Source: Humibacter albus DSM 18994 (GTDB taxonomy: Bacteria; Actinomycetota; Actinomycetes; Actinomycetales; Microbacteriaceae). From it: DNA of 64,000 bases. Shown piece after piece: positions 9,851 through 16,328 of the stretch. Location of the stretch: assembly GCF_000421825.1 (NCBI RefSeq), contig NZ_ATXT01000014.1, positions 248,001 through 312,000 of the forward strand, read 5' to 3'. Each line of letters opens with the position of its first letter. Position 1 is the stretch's first letter. The notes below the pieces were generated by a model that saw only the letters and a list, made by a program, of their open reading frames with translations, was not told the origin of the DNA and did no database searches. Both the position numbers and the translations under genes were made by a program.

Positions 9851-11263
9851 GTGCCCAAAATCCTGATCGTCGGCGGCGGATACGCCGGTTTCTACACGGC
9901 TTGGAAGCTCGAGAAGTGGCTGCGCAAGGGGGAGGCCGAGGTCACGCTCGTCGACCCGCTTCCCTATATGACGTACCAGCCCTTCCTCCCCGAGGTGTCC
10001 GCCGGTGAGATCGAGCCGCGTCACGCGGTCGTCTCGCACCGCCGCCACCTCACGCGCACGAAGATCATCGGCGCGAAGGTCACGTACGTGAACCACGCCG
10101 AGAAGAAGGCGACGATCACGCCGCCGGTGGGCGAGCCCTGGGAGTTCGAGTACGACCAGGTGGTCATCACGGCCGGCGCGGTGAGCCGCACGTTCCCCAT
10201 TCCGGGCGTCGCCGACGAGGCGATCGGCCTCAAGACCATCGAAGAGGCCGTGGGGATCCGCGACCGCATGCTCGAGAACTTCGCGAAGGCGGCGCTTCTG
10301 CCCGCGGGCCCCGAGCGCGAGCGACTGCTGACGGTGACCGTCATCGGCGGCGGTTTCGCCGGCATCGAGGTCTTCGCCGAGCTCCGCGCGTTCGCGAGCG
10401 CGCTGCTCAAGCAGTACCCCGAGATCACGTTCGAGGAGACGCACTTCCATCTCATCGAGGCGATGGGGCGCATCATGCCCGAGGTCTCGCTGCCCACGAG
10501 TCACTGGGTGATCAAGAACCTCGCGCAGCGTGGTGCCCAGATCCACCTCGAGACGCAGCTGCAGAGCGCCGTGAACGGCGTGGTCCAGATGAGCACCGGC
10601 GAGAGCTTCGAGTCCGACCTCATCATCTGGACCGCCGGTGTGATGGCGACGCCGCAGATCGTGCGCCACACCGACCTCCCGATCGAAGAGCGCGGTCGCG
10701 TGAAGACGCGCGCCGACCTGCGCGTGACCACCGACGGCGATGACGTCGTGGCCGACGCCTGGGCGTGCGGCGACGTCGCAGCGGTGCCGGATCTCTCCGG
10801 ATTCGGCGTCGGCGGCAACTGCGTGCCCAATGCGCAGCACGCGGTGCGCCAGGCCAAGCTGCTCGCCAAGAACATCGTCGCGACACTGCGCGGCGAGGGT
10901 GTGAAGGACTACTTCCACAAGCCGCTCGGCGCGGTTGCCGGCCTCGGTCTCGGCGTCGGTGTGTACCAGTGGCGCAAGCTCGCGGTCAAGGGTTGGGTCG
11001 CGTGGTTCATGCACCGCGGCTACCACGGCCTGGCGATGCCGAGCTGGGAGCGCAAGTGGCGCGTGCTCGGCGACTGGTGGCTCGACTTCTGGCTGGGACG
11101 CGACAACGTGTCGATGGCGGCGGTTCAGCATCCTCGTGCCGCGTTCGAGGAGTTCGCCTCGCGTCCGAAGCCTCCCGTGGAAGCATCCGCGCCGAAGGCC
11201 GACGAGAAGCCGGCCGCCAAGAAGGGCGCCAAGGAGCCGGCGAAGGCTCCCGTCGCCGGCTGA
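9851..11263 (+). CDS. ndh: Type II NADH dehydrogenase (NDH-2)
   Basis: Non-proton-pumping FAD enzyme passing electrons from NADH to quinone on the inner membrane face. Two Rossmann loops are visible: KILIVGGGYAGFYTA (residues 3-17, FAD) and VTVIGGGFAGIEVFAEL near residue 165 (NADH). The quinone/membrane region near the C terminus includes GWVAWFMHRGYHGLAMPSW, and a Lys/Ala/Pro-rich tail of about 45 residues ends the 470-aa protein. GTG 9851 follows CAAGGAGA. A perfect-quality terminator follows. Confidence 0.92.
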   Translation: MPKILIVGGGYAGFYTAWKLEKWLRKGEAEVTLVDPLPYMTYQPFLPEVSAGEIEPRHAVVSHRRHLTRTKIIGAKVTYVNHAEKKATITPPVGEPWEFEYDQVVITAGAVSRTFPIPGVADEAIGLKTIEEAVGIRDRMLENFAKAALLPAGPERERLLTVTVIGGGFAGIEVFAELRAFASALLKQYPEITFEETHFHLIEAMGRIMPEVSLPTSHWVIKNLAQRGAQIHLETQLQSAVNGVVQMSTGESFESDLIIWTAGVMATPQIVRHTDLPIEERGRVKTRADLRVTTDGDDVVADAWACGDVAAVPDLSGFGVGGNCVPNAQHAVRQAKLLAKNIVATLRGEGVKDYFHKPLGAVAGLGLGVGVYQWRKLAVKGWVAWFMHRGYHGLAMPSWERKWRVLGDWWLDFWLGRDNVSMAAVQHPRAAFEEFASRPKPPVEASAPKADEKPAAKKGAKEPAKAPVAG

Positions 11264-11277
11264 GCCGATCGTTGTCG

Positions 11278-11311
11278 AACGGCCGCGCAGGATCTCTCCT
11301 GTGCGGCCGTT
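11278..11311 (+). terminator. Strong hairpin terminator after ndh
   Basis: AACGGCCGCGCAGGA (11278-11292) and TCCTGTGCGGCCGTT (11297-11311) form a 15-bp stem with one G-U pair and a TCTC loop, 15 nt after the ndh stop. A T-tract is lacking, as is common in high-GC Actinobacteria. Confidence 0.7.
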
Positions 11312-11374
11312 CCGCATGTGCGGCGGGTGGTGGCCGGAGTGCGTGCACTAGCCTGAAGCGTCAGGCACGACGGC

Positions 11375-11448
11375 GCCCCCGTAGCCCAATCGGCAGAGGC
11401 AGGCGACTTAAAATCGCTTCAGTCTGGGTTCGAGTCCCAGCGGGGGCA
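11375..11448 (+). tRNA. tRNA with UAA anticodon (nominally tRNA-Leu), short variable loop
   Basis: A full cloverleaf folds: acceptor GCCCCCG/CGGGGGC with discriminator A, a 3-bp D stem (GCC/GGC), anticodon stem GGCGA/TCGCT around loop CTTAAAA (anticodon TAA), a 5-nt variable loop TCAGT, and T arm CTGGG-TTCGAGT-CCCAG. No CCA is encoded. UAA reads the leucine codon UUA, and A73 plus the 3-bp D stem are leucine-like. However, bacterial tRNA-Leu normally has a long class II variable arm, which is absent here. The 3' half is duplicated at 13996-14030, marking it as an integration site. Confidence 0.85.
11405..11439 (+). repeat. attL-like repeat inside the tRNA gene
   Basis: Thirty-five bases from the anticodon stem to the T stem match 13996-14030 except for T/C at the 14th and C/T at the 32nd position. 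Because it lies in the intact tRNA, this copy keeps the tRNA functional after insertion. Confidence 0.75.
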
Positions 11449-11534
11449 CTGCACTAAACACCTGATGAGAGGGAGTTTCTGGGCCTCTCGTGCTCAGCGG
11501 TCGCAGTGGACCGCGTCACGAGATCGCCCGAATC

Positions 11535-11546
11535 TGTCACAAACGC
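11535..11546 (+). repeat. Left copy of TGTCACAAACGC (candidate arm-type site)
   Basis: The 12-mer TGTCACAAACGC lies about 95 bp inside the left att repeat, overlapping the integrase-remnant stop codon. The same 12-mer, in the same orientation, lies at 13872-13883, about 110 bp inside the right repeat. A GTCACG(G)AGAT motif lies just upstream of each copy. Such paired repeats suggest integrase arm-binding sites. Confidence 0.45.
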
Positions 11547-11890
11547 CCCCGGCGAAGGGCACTGAAGTGCTCGGCTGCAGCCTTCAGACCGGCATCCGAG
11601 GCGTGGCTGTAGACCCTCAGCGTCATGGCCGGATCGTGCCCGGCGAAGGCGGCGACCGTCGGCACCGGAACACCTTGTTCGAGCAGGTAGCTGATGGCGC
11701 TGTGACGAAGATCGTGCAGCCGGATGCGGGGGAGTCCCGTCGCCTTCGTGTAGTGCTCGAACATCTCGTTCAACCTCGAGGGCCGCAGGGGTGAGCCGTC
11801 CGGCTCCACGGCCACGTAACGCCCGCTGAGCGCCCCATCCGCCGGTTCCGCCCATTGGATGCCCCAGGGCGGATTCGTCGCATCGATGTC
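11537..11890 (-). pseudogene. Tyrosine recombinase/integrase, C-terminal remnant
   Basis: About 118 residues remain of a site-specific recombinase that is normally ~380 long. Retained catalytic-domain features are LHDLRHSAISYLLEQGV (HxxR), AAFAGHDPAMTL (GH) and RVYSHA (the nucleophilic Tyr). The core-binding domain and the first catalytic Arg are missing. The frame stays open from GTG 11815 back to about 11890, then runs into the end of the neighbouring gene in another frame. It lies next to the tRNA with its 3' end towards the att site, as usual for such integrases. A very short active protein is unlikely. Confidence 0.75.
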
Positions 11891-11892
11891 CG

Positions 11893-12513
11893 CTAGTCCG
11901 GTACCTCGATGGCGGGATCTGCTCGGGGGGCGCGTTCGACGTCGTAACTCCGCCGTGTCCGCACGACCTTTCCGCTGCCTAGAGTCAGCGCGCCGCGAAA
12001 CCGAGCGCTGTTCCGCTTCTTCGGGGCCGCACTAGCTGTCCAGCTCTCCGCGTCCCCTATTGCGACGCGCCACTCCTTCCGCGAGTGCGGTTCAAGGCGA
12101 AAAGGTAGATCGGGGCCCTCACTCGATGTTGTCCATGAGGTTCCGGTTGCAGTCTCAATGCCGACGTGAACGATATCCACCGGAAGCCTTCCCGCGTTGA
12201 TCGCGACGATGATCACCCAGGACATGCCACCCGGAACGTAGGCGGGGAGAACTGGAGCCTTCCAGGGTTTCAGCCCTCGAAGCTTTGGGGGCACCGGTGA
12301 TCCGTAGCGAGGCTCGGGGTAGCGGACCGACGTTCCACCGACGAGCATGCTCGTCGCTAGTTCAGCGCGGACGCGGGGTCCGCTGAGGACCCATTGCCAG
12401 ACGGCCCATCCGAGGGCGGCGGCACTAAAGCACAGGCTGACGATGCTTAGAGTTCGTGCGAGCGGGTCCGCAGCGTTGCCGATGGTGACTGTGATCAAGG
12501 AACCGGCAACCAT
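11893..12513 (-). CDS. Hypothetical membrane-anchored protein of the integrated element
   Basis: I do not recognise this 206-residue protein. One or two hydrophobic segments lie near the N terminus (SLITVTIG, then LSIVSLCFSAAALGWAVWQWVL at about residues 22-43). A soluble, probably beta-rich region follows (MSWVIIVAINAGRLPVDIVHVGIE, then LPFRLEPHSRKEWRVAIGD), reminiscent of the immunoglobulin-like hypothetical proteins found on phages and islands. It sits directly behind the integrase remnant and ahead of two other unknown genes on the same strand. Gene reality is supported by plausible composition; function is unknown. Confidence 0.55.
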   Translation of the reverse strand: MVAGSLITVTIGNAADPLARTLSIVSLCFSAAALGWAVWQWVLSGPRVRAELATSMLVGGTSVRYPEPRYGSPVPPKLRGLKPWKAPVLPAYVPGGMSWVIIVAINAGRLPVDIVHVGIETATGTSWTTSSEGPDLPFRLEPHSRKEWRVAIGDAESWTASAAPKKRNSARFRGALTLGSGKVVRTRRSYDVERAPRADPAIEVPD

Positions 12514-12593
12514 GCCGACGAGAATATACGTCCGAGGGAGCAGGGGCTCAGAGCGCGTGGCGTCCGCTGAGGAGGCAACTTGCGGCGGCTACC

Positions 12594-12884
12594 TCAGCGC
12601 CATGCTTCCCGTAGCGCATCGTCGACGGCGAAGACGCCGTCCCGGATGTCGTCGGGCAGTGCGTGAATCTCGTCCGTCTCGGTGCTCTCGATCCACTGTC
12701 CTCGTGGATATGGCCCGTCGAAGTCGGTCACTTCGGCAACCGCCTCGGTCCGCTTCGTGTTGACGATCCGGCCCATCTCGTTCGCCAGGAACGCCTTGAT
12801 GGTGACACTGCGAGCTTCGGAGTCGGCATCCACCCGATAGACGACGATGGGGCGGCGGCGTGCGAGCGAACGACGGCGTGGCAT
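12594..12884 (-). CDS. Hypothetical small protein of the integrated element
   Basis: A 96-residue, soluble-looking protein with a basic start (MPRRRSLARRRP), a hydrophobic beta-like VVYRVD, and an acidic C-terminal half (ESTETDEIHALPDDIRDG). No family recognised. It lies 81 bp upstream of the membrane-anchored gene and 61 bp downstream of the 247-residue gene, all on the minus strand, so the three may form one unit. No strong ribosome-binding site decides the start. Confidence 0.45.
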   Translation of the reverse strand: MPRRRSLARRRPIVVYRVDADSEARSVTIKAFLANEMGRIVNTKRTEAVAEVTDFDGPYPRGQWIESTETDEIHALPDDIRDGVFAVDDALREAWR

Positions 12885-12945
12885 GGGCCGAGACTAGCTG
12901 CGCCCTCCCTCTAGAACGCATCCCCCATGAGAGGGGACGATGGCA

Positions 12946-13689
12946 CTAGGAGTCCGTCTCCGCCTCGTTAGCTTCCCCGTCGAGCTTTGCTCGGAGAGAC
13001 GGGAGCGAGTCGAGCACGTCCTCGTCGAGGCTCTCCGCGCCGGGTGCGTTGGGAATCGTCGCAAGCACGTGACCGCCCGCGATGCTGACGATGAGCTGAG
13101 TCCGAACTGTCCTTACCGCCTTCAAGAGCAGCGCCAGCTGCATCAGCACGGTGTGCTCCAGCGTGCTGGACTCGACGTTCTCGAGGCGCGCCAGGCGTTC
13201 CTCGTCCTCGTGGAGCGCGACACCATTGATGTAGTCCATCGCGACCTGATCGGAACCGAGCAGCCTCCCCGGACCGACGCCGTTGTCGGATTCGATGCGA
13301 CCGGAGTAGACGAGAGCACCATGGAGTCGACCGTCACGAACGAACTGATTCACGTACTCCTTGAGGGGCTCCAACGCCTGGGCATGCTCTCGTGTGGATT
13401 GGGCCCTCAGAGCGCTCACGACACTCGGCAGATAGCAGTCCTCACTGGTGAGGAAGAAGACTCTGGAGTCGACGATGCAGGCCTTGAGCTCTACGAGGGG
13501 AACGGAAGGGAACTCCAAGCGCGGTCCATCTATATGTCCGTCGGCGTGACGCTCCCACTTCAATTCGAGCTGGAACGCCTCGTCCCTCATCTGCGCGATC
13601 GAACCGGCCAACGCAATCTCGGATCGTCGGAGAAACTTCTCGAGCCGCCGGACATCACGTTCTTGCCGATCGGCTTGGCTGCTGGGCAT
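12946..13689 (-). CDS. Hypothetical 247-aa protein of the integrated element
   Basis: No family recognised. The protein is soluble, highly charged and mostly helical in appearance, with a possible coiled-coil N terminus (DRQERDVRRLEKFLRRSE). A mixed core includes LVELKACIVDSRVFFLTSED and a helical block (LEHTVLMQLALLLKAVRTVRTQLIVSIAGG) near residue 180. The C terminus is acidic. It is the first gene of the minus-strand cargo group and faces a 300-bp non-coding stretch holding two palindromes, the likely promoter region. Cargo of tRNA-integrated elements often has defence or exclusion roles, but nothing in this sequence shows that. Confidence 0.5.
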   Translation of the reverse strand: MPSSQADRQERDVRRLEKFLRRSEIALAGSIAQMRDEAFQLELKWERHADGHIDGPRLEFPSVPLVELKACIVDSRVFFLTSEDCYLPSVVSALRAQSTREHAQALEPLKEYVNQFVRDGRLHGALVYSGRIESDNGVGPGRLLGSDQVAMDYINGVALHEDEERLARLENVESSTLEHTVLMQLALLLKAVRTVRTQLIVSIAGGHVLATIPNAPGAESLDEDVLDSLPSLRAKLDGEANEAETDS

Positions 13690-13834
13690 GCATCGAACCT
13701 AGCGAGAAACGATCGCGATTCTTGTAGCTGTTTTGGCACCAATAGGGGGCCGATCCTCTGCGGGTGCTTGTGAGTGTGGAGACGGAGAGCGTTAAGCACA
13801 GAGGGCCCGTGACGAAATCGGGTGGGGTGGGGGT

Positions 13835-13853
13835 CATCTAGACCGTCTAGATG
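13835..13853. promoter_or_regulatory. 19-bp perfect palindrome, candidate operator
   Basis: CATCTAGAC-C-GTCTAGATG is a perfect 9-bp inverted repeat around one base. It lies about 145 bp upstream of the minus-strand 247-aa gene and 20 bp from a second palindrome. It could be an operator or a recombination-accessory site of the element. Confidence 0.45.
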
Positions 13854-13871
13854 GGGCATGTGTCACGGAGA

Positions 13872-13890
13872 TGTCACAAACGCTGTGACA
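13872..13890. repeat. TGTCACA palindrome containing the right 12-bp arm repeat
   Basis: TGTCACA-AACGC-TGTGACA is a perfect 7-bp inverted repeat. Its left half continues as TGTCACAAACGC, identical to 11535-11546, and a further TGTCAC lies at 13861-13866. This is the candidate right arm-binding region of the element's integrase. Confidence 0.45.
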
Positions 13891-13995
13891 CGAAGTGATT
13901 CGAGCCGAAACGAGCCGACGCGTCGATCCCAGTGATGGCGCGGCGAAACGGCACGAGCGGACACGAGCCGAAACGAGCTGATGCCCGCTCGATCA

Positions 13996-14030
13996 GACTT
14001 AAAATCGCCTCAGTCTGGGTTCGAGTTCCA
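13996..14030 (+). repeat. attR-like partial copy of the tRNA 3' half
   Basis: Direct repeat of 11405-11439 with two mismatches. It holds the anticodon arm, variable loop and most of the T arm but no acceptor 3' strand and no 5' half, so it is not a second tRNA gene. Confidence 0.75.
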
Positions 14031-14046
14031 CACGATTGAGGCGAGA

Positions 14047-14070
14047 GCACCGGATGCGAGCATCCGGTGC
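14047..14070 (-). terminator. Hairpin downstream of the baeRF2 gene
   Basis: GCACCGGATGC (14047-14057) and GCATCCGGTGC (14060-14070) are perfect complements, 54 nt beyond the stop of the minus-strand gene at 14124. No T-tract is present. Confidence 0.5.
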
Positions 14071-14123
14071 CGAGCCGATTGAGTGTGTTGAGCGGTTCGG
14101 GAAGCGAGCCGCGAGCACCACGA

Positions 14124-15251
14124 TCAGCCTTCCTCGCCGCCCCACCGCAGCGCGGCCATCGGCGGAGCGATTGCCCGATCCGGCCGGGGCTCGTCGGCGT
14201 CGAGCTCGTCCTCGGCCACCAGTACGCGGGCTCCGGTGAGCACGGCGGCCCGGGCGAGGGCCTCGGCCGCGGACACCGCCCCGAGCACGTTGGCGTCCAG
14301 CGAGTCCTCGCCGCTCGTCGCGATCCAGGGTGCGGCATCGAGTGCCAGAAGGGTCTCGTCGGAGTTCACAGCGCGCGCGTCGAGGAGCAGCGTGTCCACG
14401 CGGGACTCCTGGAGAGCGCGCACGACGTCCGGTACGCCGCGGGCGCCCCTGCTCCCGTCGTCGGCGGACGCCCGGTCGCGCACCTCTGAGATGTCCGAGT
14501 TCGCGAGCTCGTCGAGCGCGTCGCCGACGGCATCCTGAAGCGCGGCGTCGCTGGACCCAGCCGCTTTCGTGTGCTCGTCGACCTCGATGAGGATCGAGCG
14601 GGTCGCGGGCGCGAGTTGCTCGGCCAGAAGCTGTCGCGCGCGGACGTCCCCGGTCACGACCACGAACTTCGGCCTGCGCGTGCGCACGAGCTCGTCCACC
14701 TCGGCCGCGACCTCGTCCTGGTTGTGCTTCCAGACGTCTTCGGTGTGCATCTGATATCGCTTGTGCGACCAACCGCCCGCCTGAACCTTCGGCAGGCTGT
14801 CCGTGCGGCCCTCGATCTCGTGACTCTCGTCGCCGACGCGCCGATGAGCGTGCTCCACCGAGATCCGTGCGCCCTCACGTGCCGTCTCGACGACGAGGTA
14901 GCGGGAGTCCGTCGCTCGCTCGCGAAGAAGGGGGAGAACGGGCGGCACCGGCCCGTGCCCGATGATCTGGGGGCCGAGCCGGGATCCCGGGAATGTCTCG
15001 TCGAGCTCGACCGCACCGTTGCGCACGAGGAGATACCGAACGGACGGACTGGGAACGCCGGCTCCCTGCGAGAGGGCTCCGTCGACGGCATCCCGATCGC
15101 TTTCGGGCGCACCAGCGTCGCGCAGGGTATCTCCGAGCGATCGTTGCCGCGTGCGCTCGGCGGGCGCCGGCTCCGCGCCCCGCCCGTCGGTGTAGACGAA
15201 TGTCCACTCGCCCGGGGAGTCGAGCAGTCTCTCCAGAACGTGATCAGCCAT
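14124..15251 (-). CDS. baeRF2 domain protein (Rv2629-like, eRF1/Vms1-related)
   Basis: A 375-residue protein of the bacterial/archaeal release-factor-related family. M. tuberculosis Rv2629 is the best known member and has been linked to ribosome hibernation or stress. The block GGWSHKRYQMHTEDVWKHNQDEV (about residues 175-197) is the family's most recognisable stretch, and VVVTGDVRARQLLAEQL and the final RWGGEEG fit the eRF1-like tail. I place the start at ATG 15251 because AGGAAGG lies 6 nt upstream; an upstream in-frame ATG at 15296 has no such site. It lies immediately outside the integrated element. Confidence 0.75.
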   Translation of the reverse strand: MADHVLERLLDSPGEWTFVYTDGRGAEPAPAERTRQRSLGDTLRDAGAPESDRDAVDGALSQGAGVPSPSVRYLLVRNGAVELDETFPGSRLGPQIIGHGPVPPVLPLLRERATDSRYLVVETAREGARISVEHAHRRVGDESHEIEGRTDSLPKVQAGGWSHKRYQMHTEDVWKHNQDEVAAEVDELVRTRRPKFVVVTGDVRARQLLAEQLAPATRSILIEVDEHTKAAGSSDAALQDAVGDALDELANSDISEVRDRASADDGSRGARGVPDVVRALQESRVDTLLLDARAVNSDETLLALDAAPWIATSGEDSLDANVLGAVSAAEALARAAVLTGARVLVAEDELDADEPRPDRAIAPPMAALRWGGEEG

Positions 15252-15359
15252 GACTGCCTTCCTGCGACCCGCGGCCGCGAGTAATCGGTTCTCCATGGTG
15301 GTCTACGAGCAAGTCACGACAGCGTGGAGGGGTTGACAGTCCGGTGCCGGCGCCGGGTG

Positions 15360-16271
15360 TCACCGGGCATCCGCACCGCACATCGCCTTGGGGTGCACCG
15401 TGACGGCGGGCTCGTTTGCGACGAGAGCGGCGAGCTCGCGCAAGCGGGCGGCATCCTTCTGCGATGTCGGTTGCAGCACTGTGAGCAGAACACCGGAGGC
15501 GTTGTCGAGCCACATGCGAGTGAAGTGCACCGAGGTGTCGCCGACCCGCGGAAGGTGGAAGAGCTGGTCGTGCGCACCGACCCGGCTGAGCTCGTGGCGC
15601 TCCCACAATGATGCGAACAACGGCGACTGGGTCTGCAGCCTGGTGAGCAGCGAGATCCAGGACGGGTCGTCGAGGTGCTCGGTCATGGCAGCGCGCAGCC
15701 GACCCACCATGCGTGAGGTGACTCCGTCGTAGTCGTCGTATGCAGCCCGCCACTCGGGGTCGAGGAACGCCCGCACCATGCAGTTGCGGTTTTCGGCCGG
15801 CCCGGCGTCGAGATCGTTGATGAGGAACCGGTAACTGGAGTTGCTGGCGAGGATGTCGAACTTGGCGGACTGGATGCACGCCGGCGTGCCCGCCAGCAGC
15901 GTGAGGAGGTCGAGGTGCTCCTGGGCCACGACGGCGTACGACGGATCGTCGCTGACGGGCACCGGGCGCCCCTTCGCCAGTCGCCACAGGTGGTCGCGCT
16001 CGTCGACGTCGAGCATGAGCGCGCGGCCGATCGCGTTGAGCACCTGTTCGGACGGCGTGATCTCCCTGCCCTGTTCTAGCCAGGTGTACCAGGTGACGCC
16101 CACCCCGGCCAGGGCGGCCACCTCTTCCCGGCGGAGGCCGGGCGTACGCCGGCGCCCGCCCGCCGGAAGACCCGCTCGCGCCGGCGTGAGCCGCTCGCGG
16201 CGGCTGCGCAGGAATGCGCCGAGCTCACGCCGGATCGCCTCGCTCGTCGCATCGCCGGTTCCGATCACCAT
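15360..16271 (-). CDS. Helix-turn-helix regulator with MmyB-like ligand-binding domain
   Basis: A 303-residue XRE-type regulator. The N-terminal HTH spans about residues 10-80, with RRTPGLRREEVAALAGVGVTWYTWLEQGR, the exact wording common to MmyB-family regulators. The C-terminal MmyB-like domain (about 110-290) includes FDILASNSSYRFLI, NCMVRAFLDPEWRAAYDDY and VGDTSVHFTRMWLDNA, thought to bind fatty-acid-like ligands. The start at 16271 is preceded by TATCCT seven nt upstream, indicating a leaderless transcript. It diverges from an MFS transporter gene that it probably represses. Confidence 0.85.
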   Translation of the reverse strand: MVIGTGDATSEAIRRELGAFLRSRRERLTPARAGLPAGGRRRTPGLRREEVAALAGVGVTWYTWLEQGREITPSEQVLNAIGRALMLDVDERDHLWRLAKGRPVPVSDDPSYAVVAQEHLDLLTLLAGTPACIQSAKFDILASNSSYRFLINDLDAGPAENRNCMVRAFLDPEWRAAYDDYDGVTSRMVGRLRAAMTEHLDDPSWISLLTRLQTQSPLFASLWERHELSRVGAHDQLFHLPRVGDTSVHFTRMWLDNASGVLLTVLQPTSQKDAARLRELAALVANEPAVTVHPKAMCGADAR

Positions 16272-16274
16272 GAG

Positions 16275-16307
16275 TACCAGGATAACCACGCACTGGATAC
16301 CTGGATA
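16275..16307. promoter_or_regulatory. Divergent promoter/operator between HTH regulator and MFS gene
   Basis: The 57-bp gap contains CCAGG (16277-16281) facing CCTGG (16300-16304) and three GGATA repeats (16280, 16295, 16303). On the minus strand, TATCCT (16279-16284) is a -10 box seven nt from the regulator start, so regulator binding here would autoregulate it. Confidence 0.4.
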
Positions 16308-16328
16308 GAAGGCTCGTTCACTGATGAC

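Larger units (their letters stand above)
11405..14030. mobile_element. Decayed tRNA-integrated element, about 2.6 kb
   Basis: The segment is bounded by the tRNA 3' half (11405-11439) and a 33/35-identical direct repeat (13996-14030), the layout produced by tyrosine-recombinase insertion into a tRNA gene. Inside are an integrase C-terminal remnant next to the tRNA and three minus-strand genes of no recognised family. A 12-bp repeat (TGTCACAAACGC) occurs near both ends. The integrase is truncated and no excisionase, replication or transfer gene is visible, so the element is presumably immobile on its own. Confidence 0.75.
13690..14123. other. Non-coding stretch with palindromes, right att repeat and a hairpin
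   Basis: No convincing gene. It holds the palindromes at 13835-13853 and 13872-13890, a short direct repeat (CGAGCCGAAACGAGC near 13901 and 13965), the right att-like repeat (13996-14030) and a hairpin (14047-14070). The boundary between element and chromosome lies here. Confidence 0.6.

Noticed and set aside
13996-14030. Second tRNA gene
   Set aside because: Only the anticodon arm to T arm is present; no 5' half and no acceptor pairing. It is an att repeat.
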